Origin: Bradyrhizobium sp. AZCC 1693 | Lineage (GTDB): Bacteria > Pseudomonadota > Alphaproteobacteria > Rhizobiales > Xanthobacteraceae | Assembly: GCF_036924745.1 (NCBI RefSeq) | Contig: NZ_JAZHSD010000001.1 | Location: forward strand, 6,633,001-6,697,000 | Direction: 5' to 3' | Length of the DNA: 64,000 nt | In this document: positions 17,206-25,569 of the stretch, piece after piece | How the letters are laid out: every line of letters starts with the position of its first letter | Numbering within the stretch: the stretch's first letter is position 1 | Notes under the pieces: generated by a model | The model's database searches: none | What the model was told of the DNA's origin: nothing | Seen by the model: only the letters and a program-made list of their open reading frames with translations | Program-made: the position numbers and the translations under genes

Positions 17206-17229
17206 GGCCCCGTGAAATCTCACGGGGCC
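17206..17229 (-). terminator. Rho-independent terminator
   Basis: A perfect 10-bp stem with a four-base loop. On the minus strand it is followed by TCTTTTATG. It lies 49 nt after the DUF2147 gene stop and 41 nt after the convergent ATPase gene, and may serve both. Confidence 0.8.
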
Positions 17230-17278
17230 CAAGTCTTGGGAGACAAGTCTTGGGAGAATAGGGTCTCGGGGAAAAATA

Positions 17279-17983
17279 TCAGCTCGTGCGCTTCCAGGTC
17301 TGGCCGCCGCAGAACATTCCGCCGAAAGCGCAGCCCTGGACCTTGAGCGTATCGGTGCCCTTCAGCGCGATCGTCGAGTCGTAATTGCGGCCGCTGCTGG
17401 GATCATGAATCCGGCCGGTCCACTTGCCGCCCTGCGGCTTCATGTTGATCAAAATCCGTTCGCCGGTGTTGACGGAATAGCCGCACAGATTGGCGCCGCA
17501 TTCCTCGATGCGAACGTTGCCCTTGTTCTCTTCCGTCGCCCAGATGCCGATCGGCGAGTTCGGGTCGGACGCGGTGGCTGCGGGAGCCGGCGGCGGCACG
17601 GGTGCGGCGGCGACAGGGGCGGGCGGCGGAGGCGGAGCGGGCGGCGCAGCTTCGGTCCGTGCCGGTGTTGCGGCCGCAACGGTAGTTGGAGCGGGTGCGG
17701 GCGTCACCGCTGTTGTGGCGGTGGCCTGGGCCGGAGCGGGCGCTGCCGGTGCGGTCGCCACGACGTCATCGTCGTTCTTGCTCTTCGAGCCCATGCCCTT
17801 GAGATCGACATTGCCGAGCGTGCCGTTGTAGCCGGGCGCGGTGATCTTGATGCAGGAGATGGCGCTGCAGTTGCGCGGCGCTTCAACGCGAACACGCTCG
17901 CCGTTGATCTGGAGGGTGATTCCGCCGGCATGGGCCGAGGTGGTGGCCATCAACAATGCGGCGAGGATGTAGAGCTTCTTCAT
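17279..17983 (-). CDS. DUF2147 domain protein, exported, Pro/Ala-rich linker
   Basis: 234 residues. Signal peptide MKKLYILAALLMATTSAHAG. A short beta domain with a Cys pair (NCSAISC) follows, then an Ala/Pro linker (about 75-145) and a DUF2147 domain (about 148-234): SPIGIWATEENKGNVRIEEC, GANLCGYSVNTGERILINMK, GRNYDSTIALKGTDTLKVQG and CAFGGMFCGGQTWKR. DUF2147 is a lipocalin-like beta domain of unknown function in periplasmic proteins. AGGAGG lies 7 nt upstream. It is a paralogue of the divergent gene at 18191, with the same domain order. Confidence 0.88.
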   Translation of the reverse strand: MKKLYILAALLMATTSAHAGGITLQINGERVRVEAPRNCSAISCIKITAPGYNGTLGNVDLKGMGSKSKNDDDVVATAPAAPAPAQATATTAVTPAPAPTTVAAATPARTEAAPPAPPPPPAPVAAAPVPPPAPAATASDPNSPIGIWATEENKGNVRIEECGANLCGYSVNTGERILINMKPQGGKWTGRIHDPSSGRNYDSTIALKGTDTLKVQGCAFGGMFCGGQTWKRTS

Positions 17984-18057
17984 GAGAGCCTCCTGAACGG
18001 CTTGCGAGCGGGTGCGGAGAACGTGGGCGGACCCTACGCGGCGCGAGGGAGGCGTTC

Positions 18058-18136
18058 TGTGACGTAGGTCACAAGACGCCCGGAAGCGCCGCAGCCGGAA
18101 GCGCCGCTGCGGCGCGGCTCGGTGATTCAAATCACA
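18058..18136. promoter_or_regulatory. Two CRP/FNR-family-type palindromes between divergent DUF2147 genes
   Basis: 18058-18073 reads TGTGACGTAGGTCACA, an exact TGTGA-N6-TCACA. 18121-18136 reads GGTGATTCAAATCACA, one base off the same pattern. Their centres are 63 bp apart, six helical turns. Both lie in the 207-nt gap between the two divergent DUF2147 genes. The binding protein is not known; a CRP-like factor is inferred from the pattern. Confidence 0.6.
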
Positions 18137-18190
18137 TCCAGTCGGGGTTCCTCGCGACTAGTTTTCCGCGTCACCAGCGGGGAGGCTTCG

Positions 18191-19039
18191 ATGAAACGAT
18201 TTTGTTTTCTCGCCGTGCTGATCGCGCTCAGTTCGTCGGCCCATGCCGGTCGTTCGATTTCGTTCAGCGTCGGTAGCCACCGGGTGCACATCGAATCCTC
18301 CAGGCGTTGCCATTCGGTATCGTGCGCCAGGATGTCGATCTCCAGAAGCCTCGACTGGCGCCGCAAGCGTGACCGCTATGACGACGCGCGCGACACGGCA
18401 GTGCCGGCGAAGCCTGTGCCGCCACCTGCGCCGCAGACGGTTTCGCCACCCGCACCACCCGTACCGCCGGCGACCACGGCGCCGGCCAAGACCATCGTTG
18501 CCGCGCCGCCACCGGCCGTTTACACGACGGCCGCATCGAGAAGCCAGCCCGTCGCTGCGCCTTCGCCACCTCCGCCGCCGCAGGTTTCGATTCCAGTGCC
18601 GCCGCCCACGCCGCCTCCGAAACCGGTCGAGACCGCGCAGCCTGCGTCGCAGGTTGAGCGCGTCTCGCATCAGGCCGAGGAAGAGCCGTCCGATTCTCCG
18701 ATCGGTGATTGGCAGACCGAAGGCAAGGGCACGGTGCGGATCGCCAAATGCGGCAATGCGCTGTGCGGCTTTGTGCTCGGTTCATCGAACGAGAAGGGCG
18801 AAGCGATCCTGATCAACATGAAGCCGAAGAAGGAAAGGCAATGGACCGGCGGCGTCTACAGCCAGGACTCTGGCGAGACGTATTACGGCACGATGTCGAT
18901 GAAGGGGATCAACACGCTTCGCGTCGAAGCCTGCGCGCTCGGCCGCTTCTATTGCTCCGGCAACAATTGGAGCCGCATCACGCGCCGCGCCGACAGCCTG
19001 GTGACGTCGTGGCAGACGTTATCGGGATCGCGCTCGTAG
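18191..19039 (+). CDS. DUF2147 domain protein, exported, paralogue of the divergent gene
   Basis: 282 residues. Signal peptide MKRFCFLAVLIALSSSAHAG, a short beta domain with paired Cys (RRCHSVSC), a long Pro/Ala linker (about 65-175) and a C-terminal DUF2147 domain: SPIGDWQTEGKGTVRIAKC, GNALCGFVLGSSNEKGEAIL, INMKPKKERQWTGGVYSQD, and ACALGRFYCSGNNWSRI. The order and the Cys positions match the neighbour at 17279-17983, so the two arose by inverted duplication. GGAGG lies upstream of the ATG. Extra C-terminal residues compared with the paralogue. Function unknown, envelope-located. Confidence 0.87.
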   Translation: MKRFCFLAVLIALSSSAHAGRSISFSVGSHRVHIESSRRCHSVSCARMSISRSLDWRRKRDRYDDARDTAVPAKPVPPPAPQTVSPPAPPVPPATTAPAKTIVAAPPPAVYTTAASRSQPVAAPSPPPPPQVSIPVPPPTPPPKPVETAQPASQVERVSHQAEEEPSDSPIGDWQTEGKGTVRIAKCGNALCGFVLGSSNEKGEAILINMKPKKERQWTGGVYSQDSGETYYGTMSMKGINTLRVEACALGRFYCSGNNWSRITRRADSLVTSWQTLSGSRS

Positions 19040-19084
19040 AGCCTTCAACGGTTCTTCGCTCTTGACGCTATGTGCGCCCACGAA

Positions 19085-19113
19085 AACGCCCGGTGACACC
19101 GTCACCGGGCGTT
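19085..19113 (-). terminator. Rho-independent terminator
   Basis: A perfect 13-bp stem with loop ACC. It carries T-rich flanks on the minus strand (TTTTCG) and lies 24 nt past the stop of the small membrane-protein gene at 19138 and 45 nt past the plus-strand DUF2147 gene, so it may be bidirectional. Confidence 0.8.
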
Positions 19114-19137
19114 CGGGTCCATCTCTGGACGGGAAGT

Positions 19138-19233
19138 CTAGAACACGCCGAGCACAATCGCGGCGACGAAAGCGAATGCAACATACGCAGTTACAACGCC
19201 AAGTCTGCTGGCGAGAGGACTTACGAAATCCAT
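19138..19233 (-). CDS. Small single-pass membrane peptide (31 residues)
   Basis: ATG 19233 to TAG 19138 encodes MDFVSPLASRLGVVTAYVAF followed by AFVAAIVLGVF: a short polar start and one hydrophobic helix over about residues 12-31. GGGAG lies 8-12 nt before the ATG, and a strong terminator follows the stop on the same strand, which supports a real transcription unit. The frame continues upstream to 19341 but without a ribosome site. Such small peptides often modulate membrane complexes, but no partner is suggested by the neighbours. Function unknown. Confidence 0.6.
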   Translation of the reverse strand: MDFVSPLASRLGVVTAYVAFAFVAAIVLGVF

Positions 19234-19428
19234 TGGGGAAAGCTCCCTGGGTTCACGTCGTGCCCGCACATAACACTGAAAGCTAGCAAAGCGTTCCCGG
19301 CCCAAAAAGTCAGTGTTGCTGTCCATCCACCCGCTCTCCACGGGCGGCAGTCCCCGAAAACATGGTAAAAAATTCGTAAAATCAACATGTTGAAGAGTCT
19401 TTAAATAAATTGGTTGAACGTGCGGGGG

Positions 19429-20682
19429 ATGACGCGCGGAGTTCGTTTGTATCTCGTCGGCTCCTTCGTCCTCGTCTCGCTAGCGGGTTGTGGCCGCGGA
19501 TTTTTTCAGTCCGCCGAGCGCGAACCGTGGCGTGCCGAGGCCGAAATCGCTTGCCTGAAGTCCGGCGCGGTCAAGGAGAGCCCGGAACTGGTCCGGATCG
19601 ACCCGATCGCCGGTCCCGGCGTGTGCGGTGCGGAATACCCGCTGAAAGTGGCGGCGCTCGGCGAAAACATCACCAGCTTCGGCTTTGCCGACGAAAGCCT
19701 GCGGCCGCCCGGCAATATCGGCAATCAGCCGCGCTGGCCGATCACCCGCGCGCCGGCGGCAGCGCCGCCCCAAGGAAACTATCAAGGAAATTATCAGGGA
19801 AGCTATCCGGCTCCGGCGCCGCGCCAGCCGAACTATGCTGCGCCGTCGAACGGCCCGATCTCGCTGTCCGCGCCGGGTGTCGGCCCGCAGGAGGATGACA
19901 TCGACCTGCCGCCCGAAGGCGCGCCGACCTCGCGCGACGGCGGCTATGTGGCGGCGCCGTCCTATCCGCCGCGCGACCGCTACACCGCGCCTTCTTCTGC
20001 GCCGCATCCGCAGCCATCCTATTCGCCACCACCGGCAATGCCGGCCGCGCCGCGGCTCGGGCCCGCACAGGGCAATTCCGTCAGCGCCTTCGGACAGGTT
20101 TCGATGAAGCCTGCGGCGACGCTGGCGTGCCCGATCGTCTCGGCGCTCGACCGCTGGCTCACCGATTCCGTGCAGCCGGCGGCGATGCGCTGGTTCGGCG
20201 TCCGCGTCGTCGAGATCAAGCAGATATCGGCCTATTCGTGCCGCGGCATGAACGGCAATCCGCACGCGCATATTTCCGAGCACGCCTTCGGCAACGCGCT
20301 CGACATCGCAGCCTTCACGCTCGCCGACGGCAGGCGCATCACGGTCAGGGGCGGCTGGCGCGGCATGCCGGAAGAGCAGGGCTTTCTGCGCGATGTGCAG
20401 GGAGCCGCCTGCCAGCAGTTCAACACCGTGCTGGCGCCCGGCTCCAATGCCCACCATGAGGATCACATCCACGTCGACCTGATGCGCCGCGCCTCCCGCC
20501 GCACGATCTGTCAACCGGCCGCCGTGCCGGGCGAACAGGTCGCAGCCCGCGCCGGGCAGCGTAATCCCTACGCGTCACGCGATCCGTATTTGACGGGCTC
20601 GCTCGGAGCCAAGAAGTCGATCTCGCGCTGGTTCAGGGGTAACAGCAAGGTCAACGAGGAAGACGAGTTCGAGGATCATTGA
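19429..20682 (+). CDS. Extensin-like C-terminal domain lipoprotein
   Basis: 417 residues. A lipobox (VLVSLAGC) marks an outer-membrane or periplasmic lipoprotein. A first conserved block (EIACLKSGAVKESPELVRID) and a Pro/Tyr-rich spacer (about 105-225) precede the extensin-like domain (about 235-375): ACPIVSALDRWLTDSVQPAA, SYSCRGMNGNPHAHISEHAF, GNALDIAAFTLADGRRITV and AHHEDHIHVDLM. The paired His/Asp motifs (SEHAFGNALDI and HHEDHIHVDL) match the metal site of LAS/M15-type peptidases, so peptidoglycan cleavage is plausible but unproven. ATG 19429 is chosen over TTG 19414; neither has a clear ribosome site. Confidence 0.88.
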   Translation: MTRGVRLYLVGSFVLVSLAGCGRGFFQSAEREPWRAEAEIACLKSGAVKESPELVRIDPIAGPGVCGAEYPLKVAALGENITSFGFADESLRPPGNIGNQPRWPITRAPAAAPPQGNYQGNYQGSYPAPAPRQPNYAAPSNGPISLSAPGVGPQEDDIDLPPEGAPTSRDGGYVAAPSYPPRDRYTAPSSAPHPQPSYSPPPAMPAAPRLGPAQGNSVSAFGQVSMKPAATLACPIVSALDRWLTDSVQPAAMRWFGVRVVEIKQISAYSCRGMNGNPHAHISEHAFGNALDIAAFTLADGRRITVRGGWRGMPEEQGFLRDVQGAACQQFNTVLAPGSNAHHEDHIHVDLMRRASRRTICQPAAVPGEQVAARAGQRNPYASRDPYLTGSLGAKKSISRWFRGNSKVNEEDEFEDH

Positions 20683-20705
20683 CGTTGGGCAGATTTGTCC
20701 GACGC

Positions 20706-20776
20706 GTATGGGTGGAGCGCAGCGATATCCATCAATCCCGTTGGTGGGTTTCGCAAGCGCTCAACCCGTCCTACGG
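20706..20776. repeat. Palindromic repeat, 'gggtggagcgcagcgatatcc' type
   Basis: ATGGGTGGAGCGCAGCGATA on the left and TTTCGCAAGCGCTCAACCCG on the right form a degraded inverted repeat between two convergent genes. A half-copy (GGATATCGCTTCGTTCCACC) is seen at 56704. Confidence 0.6.
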
Positions 20777-20777
20777 G

Positions 20778-21701
20778 TCACCCCGCCAGCCGTTCCAGCA
20801 AGTCCTGCACGACGCCCTTCAGCAGATCGAGTTTGTAGCCCGTCATCGGTAGCGGCTTTGCACCTGATGTGGCTTGTTCTGCGGCGCTGGCAATCGTTGC
20901 TGCATTGACCTTCTTTCCCTGCAACGCGGCTTCCGCGGCCGCGAGCCGTAGTGGCACCGGGGCGATGCCGCCGGCGGCGAGGCGGACCAACTGGAACGCG
21001 CCGTCCTTGATCACGGCGCGGGCGCAGATCTCGACCAGCGGCCATTCGGCATGGGAGCGGCTGATCGCGCGCTTGTACAGCGCGCGTTCGCCCTGCAGCG
21101 GAACGGGCAGCTCGATGCTCTTGATCATCTCGCCCGGCTGCAGCGCGTTGTCGGCGCTGCCGTTGGAGCCGTCGCCGAGGAGATCGCCGATCGTCAGCGA
21201 GCTTCTGCGATCGGTCGTCACCTTCGCTTCATAGGCGAGCAGCGCGGCGGCCATCGTCGAAGGATGCGGCGCCACGCAGGGACCGAGATCAAACGCGACG
21301 TGATAGAGATGATTGCCCGATCGTGCCGGACAATCCGATCCGCCCTTCTTGAGACAGGCGATATGCGGATTTCGAAAATACCAGCAGCGCGAACGCTGCG
21401 CGAGGTTGCCGCCGAGGGTCGCGAGGTAACGGATCTGCGGCGTCGCCAGACCTTGCGCGGACGCCGCAATGCCCGGATAAGCCGCGGCGATGCGTGCATC
21501 GGTGGCTATGGCGGCAATGGTGGTGAAGGCGCCGATGCGCAGACTTCCCTCGGCGCCCCAATGCATCCCGATCATGTCGGGCGCGGCTGATATATCGATC
21601 AGCGGTCCTGTTGAGACGCCGCTGCGCCGCCTCTCGCTGAGATCGGTGCCGGCTGCGCGGAATTCGGCTGCTTGCGTGGCAGTCATGGCTGATGGTGTCA
21701 T
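20778..21701 (-). CDS. FAD-binding subunit of a xanthine dehydrogenase-family hydroxylase
   Basis: 307 residues. FAD domain protein of the PaoB/YagS type that passes electrons between flavin and Fe-S centres. The FAD segment begins FRAAGTDLSERRRSG; TPQIRYLATLGGNLAQRSRC follows, and the Cys-rich insertion (RCWYFRNPHIACLKKGG, then SDCP) is the [4Fe-4S] loop known from PaoB. C-terminal CO-dehydrogenase-like FAD domain is present. Its ATG overlaps the end of the large-subunit gene by 4 nt, so the two are translationally coupled. It is the last gene of a TetR-led operon. Substrate unknown (aldehyde or purine-like). Confidence 0.9.
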   Translation of the reverse strand: MTPSAMTATQAAEFRAAGTDLSERRRSGVSTGPLIDISAAPDMIGMHWGAEGSLRIGAFTTIAAIATDARIAAAYPGIAASAQGLATPQIRYLATLGGNLAQRSRCWYFRNPHIACLKKGGSDCPARSGNHLYHVAFDLGPCVAPHPSTMAAALLAYEAKVTTDRRSSLTIGDLLGDGSNGSADNALQPGEMIKSIELPVPLQGERALYKRAISRSHAEWPLVEICARAVIKDGAFQLVRLAAGGIAPVPLRLAAAEAALQGKKVNAATIASAAEQATSGAKPLPMTGYKLDLLKGVVQDLLERLAG

Positions 21702-24388
21702 GCGGCGGCCCTCCCTTTGAGTGCGGCGACGAGACGGTCGGGACGGATCGGCAATTCGGTCAGCCGAACGCCGGTCGCATTGTGAATCGCATTGGCGACC
21801 GCGGGCGAGGTCGGCACGGTGGCGACCTCGCCGATGCCGACGCTGCCGCCGAGCACGTGATCGAAGCCGCCTTGGTCGAAATGCACGTCGATCACAGGCG
21901 TGTCCGCGATGCCGGGAATGCGATAGTCCTCCATGCCGCCGCTGAGCACGTCGCCGGTACGGGAATCGACTTCGCGTGCTTCATAGAGCGCGTAGCCGAT
22001 GCCCTGGATGACGGCGCCGGCCGCCTGGCTGTGCGCCAATGCCGGCGCCACGATCCTGCCGACCGCAATACCGGTGTGAACGTTGACGACGCGCACATGG
22101 CCGAGCCAGGTATCGACTTCGACTTCGACGACCTGCACCGAGCTCGGAACGCCGGCGCCGATCGCAAGGTTGGAGAAGCGCCGCATCATCCAGCCGAAGA
22201 TCATGCCCATGAATCCGGCCTGCTTCAGCGGCGACTGGACGCCCGGCGCCATCTGCCGGGAGTCTTCCGGGCGTACGCCGGAAGCGGAGAGGTCGGGCGA
22301 TGCCGCGAGCATGTCACGCCATGGCGCGTTGGAGCCGGGGACCGGTTGCCGCCTGGCGTTTTGCCGGATCGCGGTCTTCAACTGCTCGATCGCCAGCAGC
22401 ATCGGCGGGATCACCGAAGCCGTGACCCTACTGCCGCCCGAGCCCGGCCCCTCCGGCAGTTTTGAATCGCCGATCCTGACCTCGATCTCATGCGGCTCCA
22501 GCCCAAACTCGTGCGCAACCGTATTGGCGATCACGGTGCGGGTGCCGGTGCCGATATCCTGCGTCGCGGTGCTGGCGATCAGGCGTCCGCCCTTCACCGC
22601 CACCTCGACCTTGGAGCCGGGCTGCCACAGATAAAGCCAGTAGCCGGTGGCGACGCCGACGCCGCGGCGATATCGTCCGCTCTGCGCGGCTATCGGTTTC
22701 CGGTTGCGCCACACCTCCAGGTTCATGGCCCAATCGTACAGCCGCTGGCGGTTGGTATCGGGATCCCATCGCTTGCGCAGCGCGATCGGATCGACGTGCA
22801 AGCGCAGCGCCGCTTCGTCGATGGCCTGCTCCAGCGCAAAGGCCATCGGCGGCCCACCGGGCCCCCGGAAGGGAGCACCGGCCGGCAAATTGCTGATGAC
22901 ATCGAAATCGGCGAGCTCTTTGGCTTCCGCCGGATAGATCAGGCGCGCCAGTGCGGCGATGGTGGAGTTGGTCGCGGCTCCGGTATCGGCGTGCGCCGTC
23001 AGCGACAGCGCTTTCAGTTCGCCCTGCTCCGACGGCAGTAGTGCGATCTTCATCTCCGCGGCCGGCCGATAGCCGGTCACCGAAAGCTCCTCGTGCCGGT
23101 CGTAGGCAACCCTGACCGGCGCCCTGGCTTCGCGCGCCAGTTCGATGGCGGTGGTCGTTTCCACGCCAAGTGCTGCCTTCGAGCCAAAACCTCCGCCGAC
23201 ATGATCGGCAATCACGCGTACCTTGTCGCGGTCGAGCTTGTAGCGTTTGGCGATCAACTCCATCGTGTGAAACACCGCCTGCGTCGAAACATGCACGGTC
23301 AGCCGGTCGCCGTCAAAACGCGCGACCGCGGCATGCGGCTCGAGGCAGGCGTGCTGTTGCGTGCCGGTGCGGAAGGTGCCCTCCACCAGCAGCGGATTGT
23401 TCGCCGCACGCGCAGCGTCGACCCAGCTCCGCACTTTTTTCGGCTTTTTGGAGAAAGCCGCCGACGGTCCGCGGATATTGCCTTTCCAGGAGGCCGGCGA
23501 ACCGCCGCCTTCGGAGACGTTGCCGGCCTTCTTGCGCGCGGATTTTTCGAACACCACCGGCGCATCGGCCCGGCGCGCCTCGTCGAGCCCGATCGCCGAG
23601 GGCAGGCGTTCGCTGCCGAGCTTGATGGCGGCGATGGCGGCCAGCGCGGTCCTGCGATCCCTGGCCGCGATGGCGGCGATCGGTTGGCCGACAAAGCGGA
23701 CGATGCGGTCGTCGCCGAGCAGCGAGATCACGGCACTCACGCCCGGCATCGCGCGCGCCGGCGCCAGATCGAGTTCGCTGATACGCGCATGCGCAAACGG
23801 CGAGCGCAGGATCACCCCTTCGAGCTGGCCGTCATGATGGATGTCGACGGTATACTTCGCCATTCCCGTCACCTTGTCGCGCGCTTCCATGCGCGGCGGC
23901 AGGATATCGTTGCCGTCGAAGCGGCCGGCGCAGGCATCTGCTACCGCACGGAAGATGCCGTCATAGGCGCCGCAGCGGCAGAGATGGCCCGACAGCGCCG
24001 CGCCGATTTCCTCGCGCGACGGCACCGCCGTTCCCTTGGCCGCGCGCCAGGAATCACAAAACGCTACGGCCTCGACGATGAAGCCCGGCGTGCAGAAGCC
24101 GCATTGCAGGGCGTCGTGCGCCATGAAGGCCTTCTGCACCGGGTGCAGTCTTGCCGCGCCGATGCCTTCGACCGTCGTCACGTTCTTGGTTGCGGCTGAT
24201 CGAGCCGGCATCAGGCAGCTCACGGCGGGTTCGCCATCGACCAGCACGGTGCAGGCGCCGCAGACGCCGGCCCCGCACACGAGCTTGGTGCCGGTGAGGT
24301 CGAGCGCGTCGCGCACGACGTCGACCAGCAGCGCATCGGGATCGTCGGGGAGGGGAGCAAGCTTGCCGTTGATCGTCATGGTGCTCAT
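21698..24388 (-). CDS. Molybdenum hydroxylase with fused [2Fe-2S] and molybdopterin domains
   Basis: 896 residues. Residues 1-155 hold both [2Fe-2S] sites: CGAGVCGACTVLVDG with a further Cys at AVSC, and CGFCTPGFIVEA with HLCRCGAYDGI. From about 160 the molybdopterin-binding large domain starts (LPPRMEARDKVTGMAKYTVD), with DHVGGGFGSKA, APFRGPGGPPMAFALEQAID and a C-terminal block including GSGGSRVTASV and GIGEVATVPTSPAVANAIHN. In most family members these are separate subunits; the fused order resembles Desulfovibrio aldehyde oxidoreductase. Cytosolic (no Tat signal). Expected partner is the FAD subunit downstream. Likely induced through the upstream TetR regulator. Substrate not predictable. 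Confidence 0.9.
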   Translation of the reverse strand: MSTMTINGKLAPLPDDPDALLVDVVRDALDLTGTKLVCGAGVCGACTVLVDGEPAVSCLMPARSAATKNVTTVEGIGAARLHPVQKAFMAHDALQCGFCTPGFIVEAVAFCDSWRAAKGTAVPSREEIGAALSGHLCRCGAYDGIFRAVADACAGRFDGNDILPPRMEARDKVTGMAKYTVDIHHDGQLEGVILRSPFAHARISELDLAPARAMPGVSAVISLLGDDRIVRFVGQPIAAIAARDRRTALAAIAAIKLGSERLPSAIGLDEARRADAPVVFEKSARKKAGNVSEGGGSPASWKGNIRGPSAAFSKKPKKVRSWVDAARAANNPLLVEGTFRTGTQQHACLEPHAAVARFDGDRLTVHVSTQAVFHTMELIAKRYKLDRDKVRVIADHVGGGFGSKAALGVETTTAIELAREARAPVRVAYDRHEELSVTGYRPAAEMKIALLPSEQGELKALSLTAHADTGAATNSTIAALARLIYPAEAKELADFDVISNLPAGAPFRGPGGPPMAFALEQAIDEAALRLHVDPIALRKRWDPDTNRQRLYDWAMNLEVWRNRKPIAAQSGRYRRGVGVATGYWLYLWQPGSKVEVAVKGGRLIASTATQDIGTGTRTVIANTVAHEFGLEPHEIEVRIGDSKLPEGPGSGGSRVTASVIPPMLLAIEQLKTAIRQNARRQPVPGSNAPWRDMLAASPDLSASGVRPEDSRQMAPGVQSPLKQAGFMGMIFGWMMRRFSNLAIGAGVPSSVQVVEVEVDTWLGHVRVVNVHTGIAVGRIVAPALAHSQAAGAVIQGIGYALYEAREVDSRTGDVLSGGMEDYRIPGIADTPVIDVHFDQGGFDHVLGGSVGIGEVATVPTSPAVANAIHNATGVRLTELPIRPDRLVAALKGRAAA

Positions 24389-25059
24389 CTGCGATCTCCA
24401 GGTTTGCGGGAAATGGATCGGGGGGCTGCTCCCTTCGCAGGCTTCGGCGTGGCGGCGCGCGACCTGGATGCCGGGCGCACGGCGCCCGCGACCAGCGTTC
24501 GCAACATGATTTCCAGATCCTTCAGGAAAGCATCGGCCGGCTGCATCGCGGGGTAGGCGGATTTCGTGCCGTTGACCGCCATCTCGACGCAGCGCGCAAG
24601 ATCGCGCGGTGTCATGCCGGCGTTGAGTACGAGGCCTTGCTTGCGGCAGACGCGCACAATCGTCGCGGCGAGCTGCTCCGCATAGGCTGTTGTGTATTTC
24701 TGGTAGAGGTCGCGCGCCTGCAGGAGATGTTCGGAGAACAGTTCCTCGACATGGGGCGAGCCGTCGAGCGAGGCCGCCAGTTGGCCGAGTTTCGCGCTGA
24801 CCGACGCGACCAGAATATCGGCAAGGCTGCCGTCTTGCTTCTCGGCGGCGGCCGCCGCCGCAATCTCGGCCGCGAGTGCGTCCTCATGCAGCCGCTCGAT
24901 GACGGCGCGGAACAACGCTTCCTTGGACTTGAAGTGATGATAGAGCGCCTGCCGCGTCAGGCCGGCGGCCTCCGCCGCCTGCTCGATCGACGAGCGCCGG
25001 AAACCGTGCCGGCGGAACACCAGCATCGCGGCATCGAGAATTCGGGTGCGCGGGCCCAT
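24385..25059 (-). CDS. TetR family regulator of the hydroxylase operon
   Basis: 224 residues. N-terminal helix-turn-helix TRILDAAMLVFRRHGFRRSS with recognition region AAGLTRQALYHHFKSKEALF. The C-terminal ligand domain is helical, with an Ala-rich segment and a basic Pro/Ser tail. It is the first gene of the operon and overlaps the next gene by 4 nt, so it reports on the operon's own expression. An inverted repeat directly upstream (25068-25094) is a likely self-operator. The ATG has no ribosome site, which suits a leaderless message. Confidence 0.9.
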   Translation of the reverse strand: MGPRTRILDAAMLVFRRHGFRRSSIEQAAEAAGLTRQALYHHFKSKEALFRAVIERLHEDALAAEIAAAAAAEKQDGSLADILVASVSAKLGQLAASLDGSPHVEELFSEHLLQARDLYQKYTTAYAEQLAATIVRVCRKQGLVLNAGMTPRDLARCVEMAVNGTKSAYPAMQPADAFLKDLEIMLRTLVAGAVRPASRSRAATPKPAKGAAPRSISRKPGDRR

Positions 25060-25067
25060 TTGACGAT

Positions 25068-25094
25068 TTTGACAAAACTGAAAGAAATGTCAAA
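25068..25094 (-). promoter_or_regulatory. Probable TetR operator overlapping the promoter
   Basis: Arms TTTGACA and TGTCAAA are separated by 13 nt. On the minus strand TTGACA could serve as a -35 box, and transcription would then begin close to the ATG at 25059. The site starts 9 nt before that ATG. Confidence 0.5.
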
Positions 25095-25142
25095 TAACGG
25101 AATCGTGGGGCAGGGAACCGTGCAGCGACGGCAAATCCGATG

Positions 25143-25493
25143 TCACTGATAGGACGGCACTTTATGCGTGCGGCAGTCGTACGGTCCGTTTTCGTCGGAG
25201 CCTGTCGCCTTGATGTTCGCCTTAAAATACTGGCCCATCGAAGGTGCGTTCAGCAGCGCATCGCGCGCCGCCTTCGGCAGTTCGCAATAATGGTCGTAGA
25301 CGCCGTTGCGCTGGATGAGCATGTACTGGTTCGCGTCGTCGTAACATACGCGCGCGATGATGCTGCTCCGGGTGACGTCCTGGCAGGTGAAGGCCCTGAG
25401 GTCGACCGGGCCCCGGTCCCTGACGTCAACGGTCTCGGCTTCCTGCCAGCTGGCGGTGAAGAGCAGAGCGAGGATGAAGGCGAGACGGGTCAT
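25143..25493 (-). CDS. Exported KTSC-like domain protein
   Basis: 116 residues. A short signal peptide (MTRLAFILALLFTASWQEA) is followed by a Cys-containing segment (FTCQDVTRSSIIARVCYDD) and a KTSC-like stretch LIQRNGVYDHYCELPKAARD, NAPSMGQYFKANIK. The family name comes from a conserved Lys-Thr-Ser-Cys pattern in some members; only the surrounding motif is clear here. Four Cys may form two disulphides in the periplasm. ATG 25493 is preferred over an upstream TTG; the ribosome site is weak. Function unknown. Confidence 0.7.
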   Translation of the reverse strand: MTRLAFILALLFTASWQEAETVDVRDRGPVDLRAFTCQDVTRSSIIARVCYDDANQYMLIQRNGVYDHYCELPKAARDALLNAPSMGQYFKANIKATGSDENGPYDCRTHKVPSYQ

Positions 25494-25569
25494 GGCGTGT
25501 TGCACCGGCAAGGGCGCAGGGAATCTGCACCTTCAGCGAGGAGGCCACAAGCGCCAGCGGCCCGTCCGG

